From contig NZ_CANOOQ010000001.1 of assembly GCF_947568225.1 (NCBI RefSeq), positions 558,001 through 622,000 on the forward strand: a stretch of 64,000 nt of DNA, read 5' to 3'. The position numbers were made by a program, and so were the translations under genes. This stretch comes from Faecalispora anaeroviscerum. GTDB taxonomy: Bacteria > Bacillota > Clostridia > Oscillospirales > Acutalibacteraceae. How positions within the stretch are numbered: the stretch's first letter is position 1; every line of letters begins with the position of its first letter. The notes beneath the pieces are model-generated. The model was not told the DNA's origin. It saw nothing but the letters and a program-made list of their open reading frames with translations, and made no database searches. This document shows positions 7,835 to 15,344 of the stretch, piece by piece.

Positions 7835-7848
7835 CGGAAGCGCTTCCG
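7835..7848. promoter_or_regulatory. Possible catabolite-responsive (cre-like) palindrome upstream of lrgAB
   Basis: The 14-base palindrome CGGAAGCGCTTCCG resembles the symmetric CcpA site (TGWAAGCGCTTWCA) but departs from it at the outer bases. It lies about 90 bases upstream of the lrgA promoter. Confidence 0.35.
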
Positions 7849-7934
7849 TACTGAAATAAGGGAATGATTCAGAAAGGCGTTGGAATCTCCAAAAAACAGG
7901 GTGATTTTCTGTGGACATTGTCTATCTATGTCAA

Positions 7935-7963
7935 TTGAAATATTTAGTAAAAAATGATATAGT
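7935..7963 (+). promoter_or_regulatory. Promoter of the lrgA-lrgB operon
   Basis: TTGAAA (7935-7940), a 17-base spacer and TATAGT (7958-7963), 60 bases before the lrgA start. Confidence 0.7.
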
Positions 7964-7970
7964 AAATTAC

Positions 7971-7981
7971 TGGTATGACCA
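7971..7981. promoter_or_regulatory. FadR/GntR-type operator TGGT-N3-ACCA
   Basis: TGGTATGACCA fits the consensus bound by GntR regulators of the FadR (FCD) subfamily, and it lies at the expected transcription start of lrgA. It is extended by a second inverted pair (TGGTAT...ATACCA). The FCD-type regulator encoded at 9150 is the obvious candidate to bind it. Confidence 0.6.
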
Positions 7982-8022
7982 TAATACCAATCTATTCTAT
8001 CCAAAGAGGAGCGCAAATTCAA

Positions 8023-8376
8023 ATGAAGTATTTAAAACAATTGATGATCATCTTAGTTACATATTTTGCAGGACAAGTGTTACAGATTCTGTTTCATTTG
8101 CCGGTTCCGGGTTCTGTTATCGGTTTGATCCTGCTTTTTCTAGCGCTCCGTAAAGGAATCATCAAAGTAGAAATGATTGAGGATGTATGCGAATTTTTGC
8201 TGTCGAATATGTCTTTTTTCTTTATTCCAGCCGGAGTGGGCTTGATCACCTCATTTGCCGCATTAAAAGGGAATTGGATTGCCTTTATCATCATCTTAAT
8301 TACTTCAACAGCAGTGGTTTGGATCATAACAGCATCTGTTATTAAGTTATTCAGAAAGGGAAACTCCCATGAATGA
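8023..8376 (+). CDS. lrgA: LrgA/CidA family membrane protein
   Basis: 117 residues with four hydrophobic segments and the family signature LPVPGSVIGLILLFLAL. LrgA/CidA proteins are small holin-like membrane proteins; together with LrgB homologues some form a pyruvate facilitator (PftAB in Bacillus). AAAGAGGAG precedes the ATG. The stop overlaps the start of the lrgB homologue by 8 bases, so the two are co-translated. Codon and base use are clearly more AT-rich than in neighbouring genes, as in the two genes that follow, which suggests the three arrived together. Confidence 0.85.
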   Translation: MKYLKQLMIILVTYFAGQVLQILFHLPVPGSVIGLILLFLALRKGIIKVEMIEDVCEFLLSNMSFFFIPAGVGLITSFAALKGNWIAFIIILITSTAVVWIITASVIKLFRKGNSHE

Positions 8377-9073
8377 AATTACTCACTCCCCGGTATTCGG
8401 TGTGTTACTTTCGTTAATTGCTTATGAAATAGGAATTTACATCAATAAAAAAATGAAGTTTTCCATTTTTAATCCTTTGCTGATCGCCATAGCTATCGTG
8501 ATTATTTTACTCACGAAGCTGAATATAAAATATGAAAGTTTTAATGCGGGAGGCCAATTTATCTCATTCTTTTTATATCCGGCGACAGTTTCTTTGGCCT
8601 TACCGATGTATAAAAGATTTTCTTTATTTCAAGAAAATGCTCTGCTAATCCTTACAAGCGTTCTATGCGGTCATATCAGCGGAATGGCTTTTGTAATCTT
8701 AGGTTCAAAATTTTTTGGAATGTCGGACGTGTTGACCAGGTCACTTATTCCAAAATCCATTACGACACCGATTGGAATTGCTATTTCCAAACAACTGGAC
8801 GGAATCCAGTCAGTCACTGTTGCAGCAATTATATTTACCGGTATCATAGGTTCGATCTTAGGCCCAATTTTATATAAATTTTTCAAAATAAATGATAGAG
8901 TTGCGTTTGGGATTGCAATAGGAGCGTCTTCGCATGCAATCGGTACTGCAAAGGCAATGGAATTTGGAGAAATTGAGGGAGCAATGAGCAGTCTGACGAT
9001 GGCGATTTCAGGAATTATCACTGTATTTTTAGCTCCAATCATATGGAATATCTTTGTTGTGCTTTTTAATTAA
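8369..9073 (+). CDS. lrgB: LrgB family membrane protein
   Basis: 234 residues with about seven hydrophobic segments. The motif SLIPKSITTPIGIAIS and the GASSHAIGTAKAMEFGE stretch are hallmarks of LrgB/CidB (also plant PLGG1). With the overlapping lrgA homologue it forms the usual two-component membrane complex; transport of pyruvate or another short organic acid is the best-supported role for related pairs, holin-like control of autolysis the older proposal. There is no LytST two-component system next to it; a GntR regulator follows instead. Confidence 0.88.
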   Translation: MNEITHSPVFGVLLSLIAYEIGIYINKKMKFSIFNPLLIAIAIVIILLTKLNIKYESFNAGGQFISFFLYPATVSLALPMYKRFSLFQENALLILTSVLCGHISGMAFVILGSKFFGMSDVLTRSLIPKSITTPIGIAISKQLDGIQSVTVAAIIFTGIIGSILGPILYKFFKINDRVAFGIAIGASSHAIGTAKAMEFGEIEGAMSSLTMAISGIITVFLAPIIWNIFVVLFN

Positions 9074-9149
9074 ACCGCATAGAGAAACTGATTGAAATCA
9101 TCAAATAATGAGAGAACTCAATTAAACTGATTTCTGAGAGGATTTTAAA

Positions 9150-9857
9150 ATGTTTAGTGAAATTAAAACTACAAAGGTTTTTGAACAGGTGATGGAACAG
9201 ATAAAAGAAATCATTCAAAATGGGCAATTGAGATGCGGCGATCAATTACCATCGGAAAGAGATTTATGCGAACAGCTTAATGTCAGCAGAACATCCATAA
9301 GAGAAGCGTTGAGGTCTTTGGAGATGCTGGGGATCATTGAATGCAGACAAGGGGAAGGAAATTTTATCAAAGAATCCTTTGAGGACAGTCTGTTGGAACC
9401 GATTTCAATCACATTTATGCTGCATGGAAGTAAAACAAATGAAATTTTAGAATTAAGAAAAATAATCGAACCTGAAACAGCTGCCTTAGCGGCAAAGAAT
9501 ATCAGCGATGCCAAGCTTCAGGAAATAAAGGAATTGATGAGCTCACTTAATAATGAAAATGATTCTGAAAAGATCGCTGAGATCGATAAAAGAATCCATT
9601 ATAAAATTGTACAGGCATCGGGAAATGATCTTGTAACCAATGTGATGTATGCGGTTTCTAATCTGGTAGACAGGTTCATTGAAGATGTGATAACCAATAT
9701 GTTCAAAAGTCCGGCGAACAGAAGTATCGTTAAGGAGCAGCATGAAGCGCTTGTCAGCGCAATTGAAGCCCATGATTCTTCAAAAGCCGCTGCAGCAATG
9801 CGAAAGCATCTGGAATATACAAATGATTTTATAAGTAATTCGATCATAAAAAAATAA
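9150..9857 (+). CDS. GntR family regulator, FadR/FCD subfamily
   Basis: 235 residues. The N-terminal winged helix shows the GntR signature GDQLPSERDLCEQLNVSRTS followed by IREALRSLEMLG; the C-terminal about 150 residues form an all-helical FCD domain, with acidic and His residues (LRKIIEPE, RIHYKIVQASGN, EQHEALVSAIEAHD) that bind metal and small carboxylates in relatives. These regulators usually sense organic acids and repress adjacent transport or catabolic genes, so control of lrgAB through the TGGT-N3-ACCA site at 7971 is the simplest inference. It ends at a bidirectional terminator. Confidence 0.9.
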   Translation: MFSEIKTTKVFEQVMEQIKEIIQNGQLRCGDQLPSERDLCEQLNVSRTSIREALRSLEMLGIIECRQGEGNFIKESFEDSLLEPISITFMLHGSKTNEILELRKIIEPETAALAAKNISDAKLQEIKELMSSLNNENDSEKIAEIDKRIHYKIVQASGNDLVTNVMYAVSNLVDRFIEDVITNMFKSPANRSIVKEQHEALVSAIEAHDSSKAAAAMRKHLEYTNDFISNSIIKK

Positions 9858-9872
9858 GGCAATTAAAATGTA

Positions 9873-9912
9873 AAAAAGAGCCGTAGGATTTCAAAATCCT
9901 ACGGCTCTTTTT
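9873..9912. terminator. Bidirectional terminator between the GntR gene and the V-ATPase operon
   Basis: A perfect 19-bp stem (9873-9891 with 9894-9912) with A-run and T-run at its ends, so it can serve the GntR gene on + and the end of the ATPase operon on -. Confidence 0.9.
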
Positions 9913-9964
9913 CTTATATGGAAGATATCCTTATGGGAAATGATCCATCCGGAAAAGTTTTCGA

Positions 9965-10579
9965 TCAGCCTGCGTTTTTCTGCCGCTTGATTACCTTCAG
10001 GCGGGAGAATTCCTCTCGGTCCTTTTCTTCCAATGCGTCAGAAATGAACTTTACAGTTTCCTCAAAACGCGGGATCATGATGTTCTTCAGCGCGTTCGCG
10101 CGCTTCTGTGTCTTTTTCACGTTGTCAGCCAAGCGGTAAACGCTGTTTTCCACCTCGGCCAGCTCTGCGGTAAGATACTTTACCTCCCGGAATTTCAGGT
10201 AGGCGTCATCCATCATGGAGTTGGTGTCCATCAGGCCATAGCTGAGCGTAGCGGGCGTACGTTCCAGAGACACCATGGGGATCTCCACACCCATGACGCT
10301 GCGGTACGCCACATTCAGGTTGTCGTCGTAGGGAACGGTCTCCGCGATTTTATCGCAGATACCCAGCGTAACGTTGGCCATCTGCAAAGCCGCGTAGGCT
10401 TCCTCATACGTACTGTCGATTTTATCCTGAATCTCGTTGGCACGTTCGATTAAGGCCATCATTTCGCGGATGAGAATATTGCGCTTACGGTCCATCAGCT
10501 CAAAGCCGGTGCGGGCCAGACTAAGCGATTTTTTGGTGGCAAGAAGATTGCCCTTGGTTGGTACGATTTGAATCGCCAA
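9965..10579 (-). CDS. atpD: V-type ATP synthase subunit D
   Basis: 204 residues; long coiled-coil helices at both ends. Starts with MAIQIVPTKGNLLATKKSL, the typical NtpD N-terminus, and has the central LSYGLMDTNSMMDDAY region. Subunit D is the central rotor shaft that links catalytic head and membrane rotor. It is the last gene of the nine-gene operon, 16 bases after subunit B, and ends before the terminator at 9873. Confidence 0.93.
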   Translation of the reverse strand: MAIQIVPTKGNLLATKKSLSLARTGFELMDRKRNILIREMMALIERANEIQDKIDSTYEEAYAALQMANVTLGICDKIAETVPYDDNLNVAYRSVMGVEIPMVSLERTPATLSYGLMDTNSMMDDAYLKFREVKYLTAELAEVENSVYRLADNVKKTQKRANALKNIMIPRFEETVKFISDALEEKDREEFSRLKVIKRQKNAG

Positions 10580-10595
10580 TGCCGCTCACCTCGCC

Positions 10596-12029
10596 TTAGT
10601 TATTGGTGGTTTCGTCTGTTTCCTCACCCAGTTCGTCCGGGCCCTTCGCTGCAGTTTCCGGCTTATAGAACTGGTTGAGCACTGCGTCGTCCACACGATC
10701 CAGCTCGGAACGGGGCAGGGTGGAGAGCAGCCTCCAGCCCAAATCCAGACTCTGTTCGATGGATCTGTTTTCGTTGTGCCGCTGGGTCAGGAACTGCTGC
10801 TCAAACAGCTTGCCAAAGTGCAGGTACTGTTTGTCCACAGGGGCGAGCTCTTCCTCGCCGATAACAGAGGCCAAAGAACGGGCATCCATTACCTTTGCGT
10901 AAGAGGCGAACAGCTGGTTCGAAAGCGCGGAGTGATCCGCACGGGTAAAGCCTTCGCCGATGCCGTCCTTCATCAAACGGGACAAGGAGGGCAGAACGCC
11001 GACGGGCGGGTAGGTCCCCATGCTGTCGAGCGTACGGTCCAGAACGATCTGGCCTTCGGTAATGTAGCCGGTCAGGTCAGGCACGGGGTGGGTTACGTCA
11101 TCGTTGGGCATGGTCAGAATTGGGATCTGCGTGACAGAACCTGTTTTGCCCTCAACCATACCGGCGCGCTCATATAGAGAAGCAAAGTCCGAATACAAAT
11201 ATCCGGGGAAGCCCTTTCTGCCGGGGATTTCACCCTTGGAGGAGCTGAATTCACGCAGCGCTTCCGCATAGGAGGTCATGTCGGTCATGATGACCAGTAT
11301 GTGCATGTTCAGCTCAAATGCCAAGTATTCCGCAGTGGTCAGCGCGCAGCGGGGAGTGAGGGTACGCTCGATAATCGGGTCGTTGGCCAGATTGATGAAC
11401 ATAACAACCTTCTGCAGTACGCCGGATTCATCGAACGAACGGCGGAAGTATTCCGCAACGTCGTTCTTAACACCCATGGCGGCAAACACGATGGCAAAGT
11501 TGTCGCCATCTGCGCCGGTAATCTTCGCCTGGCGCGCGATCTGTACGGCCAGCTCATTGTGGGACATACCGGAGCCGGAGAAGATCGGCAGCTTTTGTCC
11601 GCGAATCAAAGTCATCAGGGTGTCGATGCTGGAAATACCGGTATTGATGTAGTTGACCGGGTATACGCGCGACACCGGGTTGATCGGGGTGCCGTTAATA
11701 TTCATGCGCTTCTGCGGGAAGATGTTGCCCAGGCCGTCAATCGGCCGGCCGGAACCGTCAAACACACGGCCCAGAATTTCGGGGGAAAGGGGCATCTCCA
11801 TAGGGCGGCCGCGCAGACGAGTGCGGGTATTATTCAAAGAAATGCCGCGGGTTCCGTCGAAAACCTGAATGACCACGCGTTTGCCGTCCATCTGAACAAT
11901 TCGGCCCTGGCGCATGGTGCCGTTATCCAGACGGATGTCAACGATTTCTTCGAAAGAGGCATTTTCCACATCGTCCAGCACGATCAGCGACCCGTTTATT
12001 TCTTTGACGCCAATATAATCAAGAATCAT
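10596..12029 (-). CDS. atpB: V-type ATP synthase subunit B
   Basis: 477 residues; the non-catalytic nucleotide-site subunit of the A3B3 head. No Walker A lysine is present, as expected (LPIFSGSGMSHNELAVQIAR where A subunits have the P-loop). Conserved stretches are VFDGSGRPIDGLG, GFPGYLYSDFASLYERAG and the TQIPILTMPNDDVTHPVPD segment. The C-terminal tail is acidic (ELGEETDETTNN). It is separated from subunit A by 31 bases with a good ribosome-binding site. Confidence 0.96.
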   Translation of the reverse strand: MILDYIGVKEINGSLIVLDDVENASFEEIVDIRLDNGTMRQGRIVQMDGKRVVIQVFDGTRGISLNNTRTRLRGRPMEMPLSPEILGRVFDGSGRPIDGLGNIFPQKRMNINGTPINPVSRVYPVNYINTGISSIDTLMTLIRGQKLPIFSGSGMSHNELAVQIARQAKITGADGDNFAIVFAAMGVKNDVAEYFRRSFDESGVLQKVVMFINLANDPIIERTLTPRCALTTAEYLAFELNMHILVIMTDMTSYAEALREFSSSKGEIPGRKGFPGYLYSDFASLYERAGMVEGKTGSVTQIPILTMPNDDVTHPVPDLTGYITEGQIVLDRTLDSMGTYPPVGVLPSLSRLMKDGIGEGFTRADHSALSNQLFASYAKVMDARSLASVIGEEELAPVDKQYLHFGKLFEQQFLTQRHNENRSIEQSLDLGWRLLSTLPRSELDRVDDAVLNQFYKPETAAKGPDELGEETDETTNN

Positions 12030-12060
12030 AAAAAAACCGCCTTCTTTCCGTGGGGCTCAA

Positions 12061-13830
12061 TCAATTATTGATGATGTCCGCCACGGTGTTATCAATTTCT
12101 GCAATATAGTCATCGAACAAGTCCAGCTTGTCATTCGGTACATCGTACTTAATCTTCACCAGCTTGTCAAACAGACCGGACTGCATAATGCTGGAAATGG
12201 GAACGGACGCTGCGGTGAGCTGCTTGGATTTCTGGTACAGGTGCAAAATGACTTTCATCATCAGCTTCTGCTTCTCCAGCGGCACAAAGGTATCCTCCGC
12301 GTGGAACGCGTTCTGTTGCAGGAAACCAACGCGAATCAGGCGCGCAATTTCGATCACGAGCTTCTGGTCGTCGGGCAGAACGTCCGAACCGATCAGCTTT
12401 ACAATTTCCATCAGCTTGCTTTCTTCCTGAAGAAGATTGTTGATCTGTCTGCGGTACTCGAGGAAATCCTCGCCCACATTCTCTTTGAACCAATCCTGCA
12501 GGTCGCCGGAATATTCACTGTAGCTGGTCATCCAGTTGATGGCAGGGTAATGTCTTGCGTAGGCAAGGTTTTTATCCAAGGCCCAGAAGCAGCGGGTAAA
12601 ACGCTTGGTGTTTTGAGTAACAGGCTCGGAGAAATCCGCGCCTGCCGGGGATACCGCACCGATAACCGTAATGGAGCCATCGGTGCCATTCAGGTTTTTC
12701 GTATAGCTGGCACGCTCGTAGAATTCCGCCAGACGAGAGGGCAGATACGCCGGGAAGCCTTCTTCTGCGGGCATCTCTTCCAAACGGCCGGAAATTTCAC
12801 GCAGAGCTTCCGCCCAGCGGGAGGTAGAGTCGGCCATCATGGCTACATGGTAGCCCATGTCGCGGTAATACTCCGCCAGAGTGATGCCGGTGTAGATGGA
12901 CGCTTCACGCGCTGCAACAGGCATGTTAGAGGTGTTCGCGATCAGGGTGGTTCGGTCAGTCATCGGGCGGCCGGATTTCGGGTCAATCAGCTCTGTGAAT
13001 TCCTGCAGAACCTGAGCCATTTCGTTTCCGCGCTCGCCGCAGCCGACATAGATAATAATGTCAGCGTCGCACCACTTAGCCAGCTGATGCTGCGTCATGG
13101 TCTTGCCGCTTCCGAATCCGCCCGGGATGGCCGCGGTGCCGCCCTTGGCTACAGGGAACAGGGTGTCGATGACACGCTGACCGGTAACCAGCGGAATTCT
13201 GGGCTGCATGCGCTCCGCAACTGGACGCGGTGTACGGATGGGCCATCTCTGGCAAAGGGTAAGCTCATGTTTGTTTCCCTTTGCGTCGGTGAGTTCAACA
13301 ACGGTATCGTTTACACGGTATTTTCCGTTAGAAGCCACCTTTGTCACGGTGCCGCTCAGAGAAGGTGATACCAGGCACTTGTGCCGTATGATTTTTGTTT
13401 CCGGGCATTCGGCGTAAATATCGCCGCCCTTCAGCTCGTCACCCACCTGAACGGTGACGGTGACCTCCCAGAGCTGGTCGGGATCTAGCGCGGGAACGTT
13501 GCTACCGCGCGAAATAAATACGGAACCGGAATCGTCCGCGATTTTTTTCAGAGGGCGCTCAATTCCGTCGAAAATATTATCCAGAATCCCTGGGCCTAAC
13601 GTAACATTCATGGGGCTGCCGGTACCGAATACCGGCTCGCCCGGACGCAGTCCGGTGGTTTCTTCATAGACCTGAATGGTGGTCACCTTATCGGTAATGC
13701 CGATGATTTCACCCACCAGACGTTCGTTGCCGACGAATACCATTTCCATCATGGAAAAGCTGCGCGAATTTTTAACTGTTACGACTGGCCCGTTAATACC
13801 ATAAATTACATCTTGGTTCTCCATCTTCAA
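12061..13830 (-). CDS. atpA: V-type ATP synthase catalytic subunit A
   Basis: 589 residues, the usual length. The Walker A motif is GGFGSGKT, the Walker B/Arg region lies in VAMMADSTSRWAEALREISG, and the A-type non-homologous insertion (residues about 115-190) distinguishes it from F-type beta. It hydrolyses or makes ATP in the head of the rotary enzyme. Start MKMENQDVIYGINGPVVTVK; the in-frame ATG two codons later is an equally possible start. It lies in the operon between E and B. Confidence 0.96.
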   Translation of the reverse strand: MKMENQDVIYGINGPVVTVKNSRSFSMMEMVFVGNERLVGEIIGITDKVTTIQVYEETTGLRPGEPVFGTGSPMNVTLGPGILDNIFDGIERPLKKIADDSGSVFISRGSNVPALDPDQLWEVTVTVQVGDELKGGDIYAECPETKIIRHKCLVSPSLSGTVTKVASNGKYRVNDTVVELTDAKGNKHELTLCQRWPIRTPRPVAERMQPRIPLVTGQRVIDTLFPVAKGGTAAIPGGFGSGKTMTQHQLAKWCDADIIIYVGCGERGNEMAQVLQEFTELIDPKSGRPMTDRTTLIANTSNMPVAAREASIYTGITLAEYYRDMGYHVAMMADSTSRWAEALREISGRLEEMPAEEGFPAYLPSRLAEFYERASYTKNLNGTDGSITVIGAVSPAGADFSEPVTQNTKRFTRCFWALDKNLAYARHYPAINWMTSYSEYSGDLQDWFKENVGEDFLEYRRQINNLLQEESKLMEIVKLIGSDVLPDDQKLVIEIARLIRVGFLQQNAFHAEDTFVPLEKQKLMMKVILHLYQKSKQLTAASVPISSIMQSGLFDKLVKIKYDVPNDKLDLFDDYIAEIDNTVADIINN

Positions 13831-13858
13831 TCATCTCCGTTATCGTTGGTATTACGGC

Positions 13859-14455
13859 TCAGACCACAGACATTCCAGAGGTTTCTTCAAACCATTCCTG
13901 CTGTGATTCCAGCATCGTGTCCAGTGTTTCGTCAGCCATAATGCCCTTTTCGGCATGATAGGCGCGAACACCGCCAATCAGAATATCCTGATCCGCCTGA
14001 ACGGTGCAATCCTTTGCAAACGCCTGCCGGAGCAGATCCTCATATTGCAGATCATCCTTTTTCACGCAGAGAACAGCGCCGGAGTCCGGGAACAGCTCCG
14101 AAAGGCTGCTGGTATACTTTTGCAGCAGAGAAGGGTATTGAGCAGACTTTGTGTAATCCAAAAGGCGATCTTTTGCCTTTTCAAATACTTCTTTTTCAAT
14201 CTTCGCTCTCTTCTCCAAAAGCTGTTTGCGGGCATCCATTTCACGGTGCGCAATTTCGCGCACAATTTCGTCCCTCATCGAAGTCATTTCGCCCTGAATG
14301 AGCTGGTATGCTTCATGCAGTACCTGCCGTTCCGCGTCTTCCAGCTGAGTTTGCTTATATTCGGCAATTTCCTGTTCGATTTTTTCCCGCTGTTCGTGTG
14401 CGTAATGATTGATTGCAGTACTAAATTTACTTAATTTTTCATCATTAGAAGCCAT
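13859..14455 (-). CDS. atpE: V-type ATP synthase subunit E (peripheral stalk)
   Basis: 198 residues. The N-terminal about 95 residues are a highly charged helix (EQREKIEQEIAEYKQTQLED), the C-terminal half a compact alpha/beta domain ending in VRAYHAEKGIMADETLDTML, both typical of the E subunit of the peripheral stator. It pairs with the G/H-like coiled-coil protein encoded first in the operon. The 28-base gap to subunit A and the 30-base gap from F fit an operon. Confidence 0.87.
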   Translation of the reverse strand: MASNDEKLSKFSTAINHYAHEQREKIEQEIAEYKQTQLEDAERQVLHEAYQLIQGEMTSMRDEIVREIAHREMDARKQLLEKRAKIEKEVFEKAKDRLLDYTKSAQYPSLLQKYTSSLSELFPDSGAVLCVKKDDLQYEDLLRQAFAKDCTVQADQDILIGGVRAYHAEKGIMADETLDTMLESQQEWFEETSGMSVV

Positions 14456-14485
14456 AGTAACCCCCCGTTCCGCCGCCTTGGCGGT

Positions 14486-14794
14486 TTAAATTTTTACTCC
14501 GATTGCCTCGCGGACATAGCGGGTAATAGAATCCTTGGTACGGCCATTGCCGTGACGGTCGGGTATTTCAACGATTAAAGGGCGTTTCAGGTTCAACTTT
14601 AAATCGTAAACCAGCTCGGGGCACATAGAAATCAGGCGTTCGGTCATCAGAATCACCGCAACGTCCTTCATTTCAATAGCGTCGTTTAAAGCCTTGCGAA
14701 CCTCACCGACATCGTGCGCCAAAATTCCCGGGATACCGGCCAGGCGCATTCCTACCAGCGTGTCTGTATTGTCGCTGATTAAGTAAAATCGCAT
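14486..14794 (-). CDS. atpF: V-type ATP synthase subunit F
   Basis: 102 residues, a small Rossmann-like alpha/beta domain: it starts MRFYLISDNTDTLVGMRLAGI and contains DVAVILMTERLI, characteristic of V-type subunit F, which binds the rotor shaft subunit D. C-terminal DSITRYVREAIGVKI matches the family. The length is normal. Confidence 0.9.
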   Translation of the reverse strand: MRFYLISDNTDTLVGMRLAGIPGILAHDVGEVRKALNDAIEMKDVAVILMTERLISMCPELVYDLKLNLKRPLIVEIPDRHGNGRTKDSITRYVREAIGVKI

Positions 14795-14834
14795 GTCAGC
14801 ACCTGCTTTCCTTTGTTAAGATCCTTCGAGCGGC

Positions 14835-15284
14835 TTAAATCTTGTTCAGGATCAGGATGGAAATCAGCAGGCCATACAGCGCAATACCTTCGCCAAGCGC
14901 AACGAAGATCAGGGATTTACCGAAGGATTTCGGGTCTTCCGCAGTAGCGCCGATTGCAGCAGGGGAAGCAGCCGCAACAGCAATACCGCCGCCGATACCG
15001 GCCAGGCCGGTTACAAGCGCAGCAGCCAAGAAGCCCATGCCTTCCTTGCCGGCGTTAGCGCCGTCGTTAGAAGCGGAGGTGGTAGTAGCAGCGTTTGCAG
15101 AATCGTCGCTGGCAGCACTTGCAACCATAGGAACGGCAATGGTAACAGCGCATACGATCATAAAGGCGGCCAGCTGAGCAATCAGGGCGGATTTGGCTTT
15201 TTTACCGTTTCGCACTGCTTTAACAGACAGGAAAACAGTGACAATCAGTGCCGCGACCGGAACAATAAACAATACGTAATTCAT
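14835..15284 (-). CDS. atpK: V-type ATP synthase proteolipid subunit K
   Basis: 149 residues from the ATG at 15284, chosen because TTGGAGG lies 8 bases upstream; five extra codons are open further upstream. It has two membrane hairpins. The second (residues about 82-149) is the rotor hairpin with glycine-rich GLAGIGGGIAVAAA and the ion-carrying Glu in ALGEGIALYG. The first (residues 1-57) has no carboxylate and ends VPMVASAASDD, like a signal-peptidase site, followed by a polar Asn/Ser/Ala/Asp linker. The Gln and Thr/Tyr ligands that enterococcal NtpK uses for sodium are not evident beside the Glu, so proton coupling is a cautious inference. Confidence 0.9.
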   Translation of the reverse strand: MNYVLFIVPVAALIVTVFLSVKAVRNGKKAKSALIAQLAAFMIVCAVTIAVPMVASAASDDSANAATTTSASNDGANAGKEGMGFLAAALVTGLAGIGGGIAVAAASPAAIGATAEDPKSFGKSLIFVALGEGIALYGLLISILILNKI

Positions 15285-15344
15285 AAGATTTGCCTCCAAA
15301 ATATAAAGTATTTTTAATTTTTACCGCTGAGAGCAGAATCAGAC

